A stretch of 64,000 nucleotides of DNA, taken from assembly GCA_015075405.1 (NCBI GenBank), contig JABTUK010000001.1, positions 558,001 through 622,000 on the forward strand. The letters run 5' to 3'. The stretch is from Anaerolineales bacterium (GTDB lineage: Bacteria; Chloroflexota; Anaerolineae; 4572-78; J111). Shown here in pieces: positions 17,625 through 25,272 of the stretch. Both the position numbers and the translations under genes were made by a program. Each line of letters begins with the position of its first letter. Positions within the stretch are counted from its first letter, which is position 1. The notes beneath the pieces are model-generated. The model was not told where the DNA came from and searched no databases. It was given only the letters and a program-made list of their open reading frames with translations.

Positions 17625-18646
17625 AGAGATTATAGTGATTTAAATTGTAAGGTTGTCATAGTACCAGGGTCTAAAGTCCAAGCGGAAGTTGTGCAAACCA
17701 CAGCAGGTTTCCATGACCTGGTCGCGGAAATTCTCTTTCCAGTTTCTGATTTTGTCTTTCACCATCCGATAGCGTTTCACGCCGCCAATGGCATGCTCCA
17801 CCCGGATCTCTAATCTGGGCAATTAGTTGGTTATCCCGTTTATCTTCCGGGGCAAGTTCTTGACCGCGCGGTTTCTTTTGAGGTTGGAGATGACCACCCC
17901 GACCAGGCTAAAACCTTGAAAGCCGCTATCTTGAACCAGGACACTGCCGGCGGGTAGTGTAAGCGGCTTCATCGGCGGCCTTTTGTCGTGCTTTTGCCTT
18001 CCACGGTTCGGCTCAACAGCAGCACCCGCCCGGAGGGATGAACCAGGAGAATATTTTGACCGTGTGTTGTTTTTCTTACCACTGTAATAATCCCGTTGGG
18101 TCGTGGGATCGGTCGGCCGCCCAATCGGCCGCTCGCGCCGTCGTGAAAGTAAAGCCCGGCCTCGGCTTCCGTCAAATTGAGGCTGATCGCCGTGCGGGCG
18201 GGCAGGACCAGCAAGGCGGCCAAAGCTTGGTTAAGGCGCCGGTGCAAACAATGGATCCAGCGGTTGGCGTCCGGTTGATGCAGCCCGAACAGGGTGGCGT
18301 GCGCTTCCTGCAACGAATTTTGTTTCAAATAGACCAAAATGAACAGCAGTTTGTCTTCTATCGTCGGTAACACCGAGTTTTTGTAAGGACGGTAGCGCCG
18401 TTTCTGGCGCACTTTGCCATCCAACCGATAAACGGCCAAGATGCTGGTTAAATTCAATTTCAAAATAAGGCAACAACGCTTGAAATTCTGGCACAGTAAA
18501 GGCAGTCATCGCCAGAAACTTGCGGGGATTTTTCGATAACTTTTGGTAACGAAGCATAGATGTGAGTCTCCTTGTCTCTTAAGTTTAACAAGGAGACATC
18601 ATTACCCCGCAAAATCTTACCGTCAATTTAAATCACTATAATCTCT
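17625..18646 (-). mobile_element. IS5-type insertion sequence (DDE_Tnp_4 group)
   Basis: 1022 bp bounded by perfect 23-bp inverted repeats (17625-17647 and 18624-18646, beginning AGAGATTATAGTG). The 3-bp target duplication AAT lies at 17622-17624 and 18647-18649. Removing the element and one AAT restores the methylase frame, which fixes both ends. Confidence 0.92.
17640..18557 (-). pseudogene. IS5-type transposase, frameshifted
   Basis: Fragments in different frames: MLRYQKLSKNPRKFLAMT (18557 onward, HTH part), KNSVLPTIEDKLLFILVYLK with YFHDGASGRLGGRPIPRP (17969-18463), and EIRVEHAIGGVKRYRMVKDK (17640-17822). This matches the usual order of IS5-group DDE_4 transposases. At least two frameshifts are required, and the region around 17820-17970 is the most damaged. 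Confidence 0.85.
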
Positions 18647-18893
18647 AATTAATCAATTCTTCTGGCTTGTATTTAACCACCCGGAAAAAGTTGACCAGTT
18701 CTTGATCTATGTCGTTAAGAACTTCAACATCGCTGGGGGGCTTGGCAAACAGCACCCAGGCCGCGCCGGAGAATAATTCGACATAGCAAGTATGCTCAGG
18801 AAGCAAGGCTACAATCTGGGTTCTCAGGCGAGATTTGCCGCCTACCCACTTGAAGGGGCTGTTGATCATTTGATACTCGCCGTTTTTACTCAT
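18647..18893 (-). pseudogene. methylase fragment, N-terminal
   Basis: 82 residues starting MSKNGEYQMINSPFKWVGGK. It carries the Gly-rich SAM motif and the VEVLNDIDQELVNFF segment. The frame meets a TAG inside the IS5-type element. Confidence 0.88.
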
Positions 18894-18897
18894 AACT

Positions 18898-19206
18898 ATG
18901 AGATGGCATAAAAAATCTGGTAGGTACCAATTATTTCAGTTTCCAATTCAGTTGCCGAACCCCGAAACTTTAACTTGGGAAGTGAATGGCAGGCGTTTAA
19001 TTGGCCGCGATAGTGAGGGCGTATTGATAGAATGGTACGGACATTCGGGAGGACAGTTAAAATACTATCCTTTTGCCGATGAAGCGATTTGGTTGTCAGA
19101 AGTTTTTCAACTTGAGCCATTGCCAAAAAGTGAGTTGGGGTACGGGCTTAAACGTAGAGTGATGGAGTTCTTTCCAGAGCTTTGGCAGGCAGCTAACGAA
19201 ATGTAA
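18898..19206 (+). CDS. hypothetical protein
   Basis: 102 residues, divergent from the methylase with only 4 bp between start codons. It is rich in aromatic and charged residues (LIEWYGHSGGQLKYYPFADEA) and soluble. Not recognised. Its place next to a DNA methylase could point to a partner or restriction-related role, but no nuclease motif is visible. A minus-strand frame (18896-19126) over the same DNA is less convincing. Confidence 0.55.
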   Translation: MRWHKKSGRYQLFQFPIQLPNPETLTWEVNGRRLIGRDSEGVLIEWYGHSGGQLKYYPFADEAIWLSEVFQLEPLPKSELGYGLKRRVMEFFPELWQAANEM

Positions 19207-19222
19207 ATATTACGGGCTGTCT

Positions 19223-20455
19223 TCACTCTCCCCTAAAAATTCCCTCGGCGTAGCGCAGCAACTGAGCCTTCCGTTCCTCCGAAACCCCTTTGGAATCCAG
19301 ATAACGTTCCAACGCCTCCTGCGGCGTCAGTTCCTCGGCGGAGATGCCGCCCAGCCGGTGGCGCTGCGCCCGGTCAATATCGCGGACAATGCTGGCGACG
19401 TAGCTGGCTCCCCGCAGCGCCTGGCGAATCGGCTTCTCGTCGAGCAAAATTTCCTGGGCCTCGGTGGCCTTGATGATAACCCGCACAATGGCCCCATCCA
19501 CCGGATGTTGTTCCAGCTCGTCCAAAATGTCGGTCATTGGCTCTGCCGACTGGCGGGCATCCAGGCGAATGGTCACAAACGGGCGGGCCTCCACCGGCAC
19601 AAATTCCCACTTGGCGCAGCCCCGCTCCAACTCGACCATCACAAAGCCTTTGCGCTCGCCTTCCTCGCCAAAATCAATCCGCTCCAGGCTGCCGGGGTAG
19701 ACAATCGGCGGCTGCTGGCCGTTGTTCAACTCCTGGTGCTTGTGGATGTGCCCCAGGGCCACGTAATCCCAGGCCGGGTCGGTCAACTGGCTTTTCATCA
19801 CCACCACATCCCGGCCAATCATCACGCTCTGCTCGCTGCCCTGCCTGGCCCCGCTAACCGAAAAATGGCCGGTCAGCACCGCCGGAACCTCAGGGCGCTC
19901 CTTAACCTCGGCGGCCAGATCATTCAAATTGTCGCCCAAAATCCGGCTCAACTCCATATCCAATTCATCCAGGGTCAGGTTTTGGTACTGCTCGCGGGCC
20001 AGCAAGCGACTGCGCTGCGGATAAGGCACCGTGGCCACTTGCAGCGGTTGGCCGCGCCGGCAGACAAGCTGGTGGACCTCCTCGCGGTCGGCCACAATGA
20101 CGCCGGGCGTATCCAGCACCCCAAAAATCTCCAAACTGCTGGCAGCCCGATCCGCCGTAGCCATATCGTGGTTGCCGACCAGCAGAATCACCGGCACGCC
20201 CTCTCCGGCCAGACGCTTGATCCGCCGGGCAAATTCGCGCTGAAAGGTGGGGTTAGGCCGCTGATTTTTGTAAGCGTCGCCGGCAAAAATGCAGACATCC
20301 ACCTCGCGCTCCAGGGCCAGGTCAATCACCTGGCTCAAGCGGCGCAAAAAATCCACCACCCGGCTGTTCAAGCCCGATTTCGGATCGAGCCGGCCATAAT
20401 TTTCCATGCCAATGTGAATGTCGGCCAGATGCAGTAAGTTAATCGGTTGGCTCAT
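19223..20455 (-). CDS. sbcD: SbcD/Mre11-type DNA exonuclease subunit
   Basis: 410 residues. Metallophosphoesterase motifs appear in order: HLADIHIG, FAGDAYKNQRPN, LLVGNHD, VLTGHFS and ALGHIHKH. A capping domain (about 290-370) and a C-terminal helical region follow. SbcD with SbcC trims hairpins and DNA ends. The partner sbcC, usually adjacent, is absent here: the downstream neighbour on the other strand is a 102-residue unknown, and the methylase remnant lies beyond. Given how many hairpin-forming repeats the window holds, loss or relocation of sbcC would be of interest. An Mre11-like stand-alone role is possible. Confidence 0.93.
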   Translation of the reverse strand: MSQPINLLHLADIHIGMENYGRLDPKSGLNSRVVDFLRRLSQVIDLALEREVDVCIFAGDAYKNQRPNPTFQREFARRIKRLAGEGVPVILLVGNHDMATADRAASSLEIFGVLDTPGVIVADREEVHQLVCRRGQPLQVATVPYPQRSRLLAREQYQNLTLDELDMELSRILGDNLNDLAAEVKERPEVPAVLTGHFSVSGARQGSEQSVMIGRDVVVMKSQLTDPAWDYVALGHIHKHQELNNGQQPPIVYPGSLERIDFGEEGERKGFVMVELERGCAKWEFVPVEARPFVTIRLDARQSAEPMTDILDELEQHPVDGAIVRVIIKATEAQEILLDEKPIRQALRGASYVASIVRDIDRAQRHRLGGISAEELTPQEALERYLDSKGVSEERKAQLLRYAEGIFRGE

Positions 20456-20606
20456 GCTTTTTCCTCAACTTCGACACATTTGTTCTAACATGATGCCCAA
20501 CTTTAAATTTTGCGCAAAATCGAAGCATTGTATATGTTGTATGATACGCGAAGCGTGAAGTTTGTCTTACAGAATTTGCTATCAACTGAATTCGGATTTA
20601 GTCAAA

Positions 20607-20749
20607 AAATCACCCCCTTCGACAGGCTCAGGGCGCAGCTTCGATACGCCCACTCCCTGCGGTCGGGGCTACTCAGGATGATTTTTAGCTTGTTATCGCA
20701 TCCTGAGTAGCCTTGAACGAAGTGAAAGGCGTATCGAAGGGTGCGATTT
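20607..20749. repeat. long inverted-repeat element (CCCTTCGA ends)
   Basis: Ends AAATCACCCCCTTCGA and, inverted, AAATCGCACCCTTCGATACG. Internal arms GGGGCTACTCAGGATGATTT and ATCCTGAGTAGCC pair across a short loop. It forms a hairpin of about 140 nt between sbcD and the VOC gene. Confidence 0.65.
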
Positions 20750-20784
20750 AGAAAGCCCCGAGTTCGGGCTATCAAGGAGGAATC

Positions 20785-21249
20785 ATGTATCAAACCAAAA
20801 TCGGCCATGCCCACTTAAAAGTGAGCGACCTCAAACGGGCTATAGACTTTTACACCCGCTTTTTTGATTTGAAAGTGATTGAGCAAGTGGGGGATCAGTA
20901 CGTCTTCCTAAGCGGCGGTGACTTTCACCACGAAATTGCGCTGCAAAATGTGGGTCCAAACGCTCCGCAGCCGCACCCCTACGGTACGGGCCTTTATCAC
21001 GTGGCCTTCGAGGTACCGGATCGCCGCTCACTGGCCCTGGCTTACCAGGCCCTCAGCCAAGCAGGCGTTGCCGTATCGCCGGTAGATCACCTGATAAGCT
21101 GGGCCATCTATTTTGACGACCCCGATGGCAATGGCCTGGAAATTTATTGGGATACCCGCCGCGAGCCGGGCGGACAAAAACTTTGGCGCGGGGTCAATGT
21201 TCCCCTGCCGCCGGAGAAGTTGCTGGCGGTATTGGACGAGGAAGAATGA
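20785..21249 (+). CDS. VOC family (glyoxalase/dioxygenase-like) protein
   Basis: 154 residues in one vicinal-oxygen-chelate domain. The likely metal ligands are His in IGHAHLKVSDL, His in GLYHVAFEVP and Glu in GNGLEIYWDTRRE. AAGGAGG precedes the ATG. It resembles CatE-like extradiol dioxygenase fragments and has the same ending style as the two-domain protein at 60714-61616. Substrate unknown. The last Asp/Glu codons precede a convergent phosphodiesterase gene by 27 bp. Confidence 0.88.
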   Translation: MYQTKIGHAHLKVSDLKRAIDFYTRFFDLKVIEQVGDQYVFLSGGDFHHEIALQNVGPNAPQPHPYGTGLYHVAFEVPDRRSLALAYQALSQAGVAVSPVDHLISWAIYFDDPDGNGLEIYWDTRREPGGQKLWRGVNVPLPPEKLLAVLDEEE

Positions 21250-21275
21250 TTTTTTTACCCAATGGGCCAGGACTC

Positions 21276-21836
21276 TCACCGGCTTTTGGGATAAGGCGCA
21301 ACTTCACCTGAGTGTCCCCCTGTTTTGCTTTCAATCTGATAGCCCTGAGCCGTGCCCGTTTCAGCATTGTAGATGACAAAGGTTGAAGGAATATCACTTT
21401 TTTTGCCGGGGTCATAGCCCATGATCGCGCCCGGATTGATGGTCAGCGTCTGGCCCACTGGCTCGATTTTGTAGATATGGTTGTGGCCGTAGCAGACCAG
21501 ATCATACTGCCCGGAGGCAGCAATGGGTTGAGCCAGGTTGTCGAAGTGGTTGACCGCAATGCGCCGGCCGCCCAACTCGCCCTGGAAAAACTCGCCGTGC
21601 AGGTGAACTTGGGGATACTTTTTGGCGTTGTTGGTGATACGAAACAAATCGGCATCATTGTTGCCAAAGACGATGTGGATCGATTTGCCGGGAAAGCCCT
21701 CGGCCAGCAAGCCGATGATAAACGGCGAGCACAGGTCGCCACAGCAGATGAGCGCTTCCGCTTCCTGAACGGCTGTTAGGGCAGCAGCCAGATTCCAGAC
21801 ATTGTCGTGAATATCGGAAAGAATGGCGATTTTCAT
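21276..21836 (-). CDS. YfcE/MJ0936-type metallophosphoesterase
   Basis: 186 residues. Compact calcineurin-like fold with metal motifs ILSDIHDN, LICCGDLCSP, VFGNNDAD and VCYGHNHIYKIE, plus TLTINPGAIMGY. The family hydrolyses phosphodiesters such as cyclic nucleotides in vitro; natural substrates are mostly unknown. It is preceded on its strand by repeat-rich DNA. Confidence 0.92.
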   Translation of the reverse strand: MKIAILSDIHDNVWNLAAALTAVQEAEALICCGDLCSPFIIGLLAEGFPGKSIHIVFGNNDADLFRITNNAKKYPQVHLHGEFFQGELGGRRIAVNHFDNLAQPIAASGQYDLVCYGHNHIYKIEPVGQTLTINPGAIMGYDPGKKSDIPSTFVIYNAETGTAQGYQIESKTGGHSGEVAPYPKSR

Positions 21837-22186
21837 ATTGTCTCCTCTGAAAATAGTAGACGGTAGACAGTAGACAGTAGACAGGGGTGATACATCCCTG
21901 CGACCTTGCTACCCTGCTACCTTTTCATTATCGGTGGTGTGCCTCAGCTCGTGACGACTCCTCTAAAAATATGTATCAAGTGTCAAGTGTCAGGTGTCAG
22001 GTCAAGATTTTCGTTCTTGGTGGTGTGCCCAGGCTCGTAAACACTCCTTTGAAAATAAAGACGCGATGACTCGCCCATAGGGGGCCTTTGGCTCTGAGGC
22101 GAGGAGGCCCTTCGTCTCTTCGTATCCTCGCCTCCTCGCCTCATTTTCATTTTCATCCAGTGATATACACCCGAATCGCCGCTCTG
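21837..22186. repeat. intergenic mosaic of short repeats
   Basis: No gene. It holds a TAGACGGTAGACAGTAGACA word array (about 21855-21885) and two diverged copies of a 40-bp unit with GGTGGTGTGCC … GCTCGT … CTCCT (about 21932-21970 and 22019-22055). Between these is a GTGTCAAGTGTCAGGTGTCA array, and at the end a CGAGGAGG/CCTCGCCTCC hairpin (about 22098-22143). Confidence 0.6.
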
Positions 22187-23479
22187 TCAACGAGGGCTTT
22201 CCTGAGTCAATAGTTCAGCCATCACCTCCCCCTCAACAAAGGGCGTCTCGAAATCCAGCAGATAGCCAATCGTGGGGGCAATGTCGCGTAGCGTGCGGCG
22301 TTGGCTAATCACCAACCCCGGCGGGATGTCCGGCCCGACCGCCAGGAACATTACATGGCGATTGCACTCATCATCACCGCCATGCTCCGGCCAGCCTTCC
22401 CCGCAGCCGCGCCCATGATCGTTGGTAACCATAAGGGTGGTCTGCCCGGCGTAAAAGGGATCGGCTTGAAGCTGCTGCCACACCTGCCAAATGATTTCAT
22501 CGTCGTGTTTGATGGCCTGGCGATACCCCGCCCAATCTCGTATGTGCCCGGCTTCATCCGGGTCGAGCAGACTTATCATCAGCAAGTGGGGCTTGAGTTC
22601 GGCCAGCGCGCGCCGGGCATTGGCCGCCATGCCATCATCATAAGGGGGGGTGGGATAATCGCTAAAAAATTCGGCGGCTCCGAACTGCGCTCCGTAAGCC
22701 GGATGAGCGCTGTAGGTCAACACCGGCTCGATAAAGGAGCCATGCGCAAACACGGCGTCATCGGCGGAGCTGGCGGTCGCCGCACGGTAATACTCAAAGA
22801 TGGTCGGCGCGGTGGGGCGAGCCTGGCCGTTGTTGGGTAAATCTTGCCAGGTTCCGGTCACAATGGCAGCATGGCCGGGCACGGTCAGGGTTTGGCCGTC
22901 ATTGTAAAAAGCCGTATTGATCGCGCCCAGAGGAGCCAGATCGTTAGCCAGGTGCGGGATGAGGTCACGGGTGGGGTCGCCAAAGGTTTCTGTCCAGCGC
23001 GCCCCGTCAATGATGATCAGAACGACGGCTTTGGTGGAGGGCTTGAAGGGTGGAGGGTTGGAGGGCTGGAGGGCTGGAAGGTTGGAGGGTTGGAAGGTTG
23101 GGAGGTGAGTGGGGTCAGGCGTCAAAGTTGGGAGCGGCGGGAGAGACGGAGGGAGTGAGGTTTGGGTAGGGTCGGGTCGAGATGTTGGGGTTTGGGGAGG
23201 GGTCAGTATTGGGGTTGAAGTGGCAGTCAGAGTGGGGAGAAAAGTAGGGCTGGGAAGGCGGGATGAGGTTGGAGTTGAGGATGGGGTGGGGGACGAGATC
23301 AAAACTGCTCCCGACGTAGCCAGGGGTGTTGAGGAAGAAACAGGAGCGCAGGCAAAAAGCAGCAGAAAAATTGGAACAAACGATAGCCAGGTTACGCGGC
23401 GGCGCTTAATTTTTGAGGGATAATTCAAAAACCCGTAAAATTCGGTTGACACTTTTTCACCACAGAGACACAGAGGCAC
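22187..23479 (-). CDS. secreted alkaline-phosphatase-superfamily phosphodiesterase with PT-rich linker
   Basis: 430 residues as an open frame. The start is uncertain: the first residues (MPLCLCGEK) are encoded by an intergenic hairpin (23458-23517), so a start nearer 23452 or later is likely. A hydrophobic segment ends in LLFACAPV, a lipobox. Residues about 60-150 are a Ser/Thr/Pro linker. The catalytic domain begins VVLIIIDGARWTETFGD and continues with PGHAAIVTGTWQ, DPDEAGH and TNDHGRGCGEGWPEHGGD, the metal-binding motifs of type I phosphodiesterase/nucleotide pyrophosphatases. It probably acts outside the cytoplasm on phosphate esters. Part of the linker (FQPSNLPALQPSNPPPFKPS) is encoded by the same words as the hairpin at 6062-6150. 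Confidence 0.85.
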   Translation of the reverse strand: MPLCLCGEKVSTEFYGFLNYPSKIKRRRVTWLSFVPIFLLLFACAPVSSSTPLATSGAVLISSPTPSSTPTSSRLPSPTFLPTLTATSTPILTPPQTPTSRPDPTQTSLPPSLPPLPTLTPDPTHLPTFQPSNLPALQPSNPPPFKPSTKAVVLIIIDGARWTETFGDPTRDLIPHLANDLAPLGAINTAFYNDGQTLTVPGHAAIVTGTWQDLPNNGQARPTAPTIFEYYRAATASSADDAVFAHGSFIEPVLTYSAHPAYGAQFGAAEFFSDYPTPPYDDGMAANARRALAELKPHLLMISLLDPDEAGHIRDWAGYRQAIKHDDEIIWQVWQQLQADPFYAGQTTLMVTNDHGRGCGEGWPEHGGDDECNRHVMFLAVGPDIPPGLVISQRRTLRDIAPTIGYLLDFETPFVEGEVMAELLTQESPR

Positions 23480-23517
23480 AGAGACTTTTAAATATTTTCC
23501 TCTGTGTCTCTGTGGTT
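23458..23517. repeat. CACAGAGA-word hairpin
   Basis: CACCACAGAGACACAGAGGC then CACAGAGA; the right arm is CTCTGTGTCTCTGTGGT. It overlaps the apparent 5' end of the phosphodiesterase frame. Confidence 0.7.
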
Positions 23518-23545
23518 AATTTCTTGGCTTCAGGGGACGTATGAA

Positions 23546-25207
23546 TCACTCCTTTTGCAAGCACTCCACCGGCTGGTCGCCGGCGATGGCCTGGTACAGC
23601 TCGCGGGTGGCCAGGGTGGGGCTTTCGCCAAAAAGCTCCTCAAACAGCTTGAGACAATCGCGGTAGACACGCAGGGCCTGACCCTTTTCGCCCCGGCAGT
23701 AATGAAAACGCATCAAGCGGCGATAGACGCTTTCCAGCAACGGGTCTTTGCGTAGCGCCGTTTCCCCGGCATCAATGGCTTGAGCGTACCGCCCCTGAGC
23801 GGCGTAAACGTCGGCCAGCAGGGTCAGCAAATCGCAGAAATCGGTGGAGATTTCGCGGCGCATGTCAATCACCCAATCGGTGTAGCGGTCTTCGGCCAGA
23901 AAATCGCCGCGATAAAGGGCGCGGCCTTTTTCCAGTTCTGCCGCCGCTTCAGCCCAGCGCTCCTCGCGGGCCAGCCGGCGGCCCTGGCGCAGATGCTCCC
24001 GAAAACTCAGCAAATCCCAGGTGACGCCCTCGCCCAGGTCAAAAAAGTAGCCGTTGGAGCTGCGCAAAATAAAGTGCGAATCGCGCGGCTCGATATCCGG
24101 TTCCAGGGTGTGCCGGGCGTTGCTGATGAGCGGTAATAATTTTTTGCGGCCACTTTCTTCGTCGCAGTCAGGCCAAAGGCGAGTAATCAACTCGTCGGCG
24201 GCAACGGCCCGCCCGCCTCGCGCCCGGCGGATTAAAAGCAGTTTCAGCACCGTCTCGGCCTGGGGCCGCTCCCAGACATCAATCACCTGGTCGTCGCGCC
24301 ACAGGCGAAACTGGCCAAAGGTCTCGATCCGCAGTCCGGGGGCCTGCACGGCCTGGGCCAGCGCCTCTTGCAGCGCCGCCGGGTTAAAACTCTGTTTCTC
24401 GATAAAGGTAATGATCGGATAATGGGTTAACAGGTCGGCGACATCGCCGGGACTGGCCTTGCCGCTGATGACCACGATTTTGGTTTTGGGCTGGGTTTCC
24501 ACCAGATGATCGAGCAACAACCAGCCCTCGTTAGAGCGGAGCGGCAGCACGTTTTGTTGCAGCTTCAAGTCTAAAATAATCAGGTGAAAACTTTCCTGTT
24601 CCATCTCACGCAGCGCTTCCTCGGCATTGCGAGCTACCCGCCAGAAGCAGCCGGCCTGTTCCAGAACCGCCGTCACAATTTGCTGCCAATCCTCACGGTT
24701 TTCAACCAGCAGCACGCGCGGGCGGCCTACGCTCCAATTTGGCTGCGGTGATAACTCCGACCCGGCCTCAGCCGCAGTCTCGGCGGGTTCAGCGCCAACA
24801 GCCTCAGCCGTTTCATTCAAACCCATCAACTGGTCCACCAGATAGCTAAACTCACCGGCGTTCCAGCTTTCTTTGAACAAAACCGGCGCACCGGGATAAA
24901 GATGCTGCAAACTGGCCTTCAAATCGTGGGTGAGCGAGCCGGTAATCACCATAATCGGCAGGCCGGGTTGAAATTCGCCAATCTTTTGGATAACGCTCAG
25001 GCCGTCACGGTTAAAACGATTTCCGGCATCCAGCACCGGGTCAACCACGGCCAAGTCAAATTTATGAGCGGTCAGCCCGGCTACGGCTTCCTGGTACGAG
25101 GTTGCCGGATGAGCCACATGACCTTTTTCGACAATAGCCCGGCAGATAATATCCTGCCAATCGGCCCGGTCTTCAACAACAAGGATATGGGAGGGGTGAG
25201 TAGTCAT
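23546..25207 (-). CDS. response regulator: two receiver domains, winged helix and BTAD (SARP-like)
   Basis: 553 residues. Receiver 1 (about 7-128) has LVVEDRADWQ and phosphoacceptor region LAVVDPVLD. Receiver 2 (about 163-290) has LLVENREDW and LIILDLKLQ. A SARP-type winged helix follows (IETFGQFRLWRDDQVIDVWE … DELITRLWPD), then a bacterial transcriptional activator domain of TPR-like helices (about 395-545). The protein probably activates transcription after phosphorylation by the four-GAF kinase encoded 48 bp upstream on the same strand. A tandem-receiver SARP is uncommon. Confidence 0.9.
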   Translation of the reverse strand: MTTHPSHILVVEDRADWQDIICRAIVEKGHVAHPATSYQEAVAGLTAHKFDLAVVDPVLDAGNRFNRDGLSVIQKIGEFQPGLPIMVITGSLTHDLKASLQHLYPGAPVLFKESWNAGEFSYLVDQLMGLNETAEAVGAEPAETAAEAGSELSPQPNWSVGRPRVLLVENREDWQQIVTAVLEQAGCFWRVARNAEEALREMEQESFHLIILDLKLQQNVLPLRSNEGWLLLDHLVETQPKTKIVVISGKASPGDVADLLTHYPIITFIEKQSFNPAALQEALAQAVQAPGLRIETFGQFRLWRDDQVIDVWERPQAETVLKLLLIRRARGGRAVAADELITRLWPDCDEESGRKKLLPLISNARHTLEPDIEPRDSHFILRSSNGYFFDLGEGVTWDLLSFREHLRQGRRLAREERWAEAAAELEKGRALYRGDFLAEDRYTDWVIDMRREISTDFCDLLTLLADVYAAQGRYAQAIDAGETALRKDPLLESVYRRLMRFHYCRGEKGQALRVYRDCLKLFEELFGESPTLATRELYQAIAGDQPVECLQKE

Positions 25208-25218
25208 AGTATTTCTCC

Positions 25219-25272
25219 GTGATACCTGATGCGTGATGCGTGAAAATCTCGCGTATCACGCATCACGTATCA
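25219..25272. repeat. GATGCGTGATGCGTGA-word hairpin overlapping a gene end
   Basis: GTGATACCTGATGCGTGATG with the complementary arm CGTATCACGCATCACGTATC. Its right part encodes the last residues MIRDA and the stop of the kinase gene ending at 25256. A sister hairpin is at 29121-29178. Confidence 0.75.

Larger units (their letters stand above)
15839..18893 (-). pseudogene. Dam-type (D12 class) DNA adenine methylase split by two insertion sequences
   Basis: Three same-strand pieces belong to one gene: N-terminal 18893-18647 (SAM-binding FKWVGGKSRL, then YVELFSGAAWVLF), middle 17621-17273 (catalytic motif DPPYPDNGCNY), and C-terminal 16115-15839 (SYDMPEI, RTLNKEVLITNF). An IS5-type element (17625-18646) and an IS630-type element (16118-17272) separate them. 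Joining the pieces with one copy of each target duplication gives exactly 873 nt, that is 290 residues plus stop, with junctions reading EELINSFEWELV and GCNYLHNM. Length and motifs fit D12-class N6-adenine methyltransferases. The gene is inactive as it stands. The ancestral function was methylation of adenine in a short DNA site; its specificity is unknown. Confidence 0.93.

Noticed and set aside
18896..19126. Minus-strand gene of 76 codons upstream of the methylase
   Set aside because: The plus-strand frame over the same DNA has a more protein-like composition. Both cannot be supported.
19358..20437. 359-codon plus-strand frame opposite sbcD
   Set aside because: The minus strand encodes a complete SbcD with all metal motifs. 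The plus frame is an antisense shadow caused by high GC at third positions.
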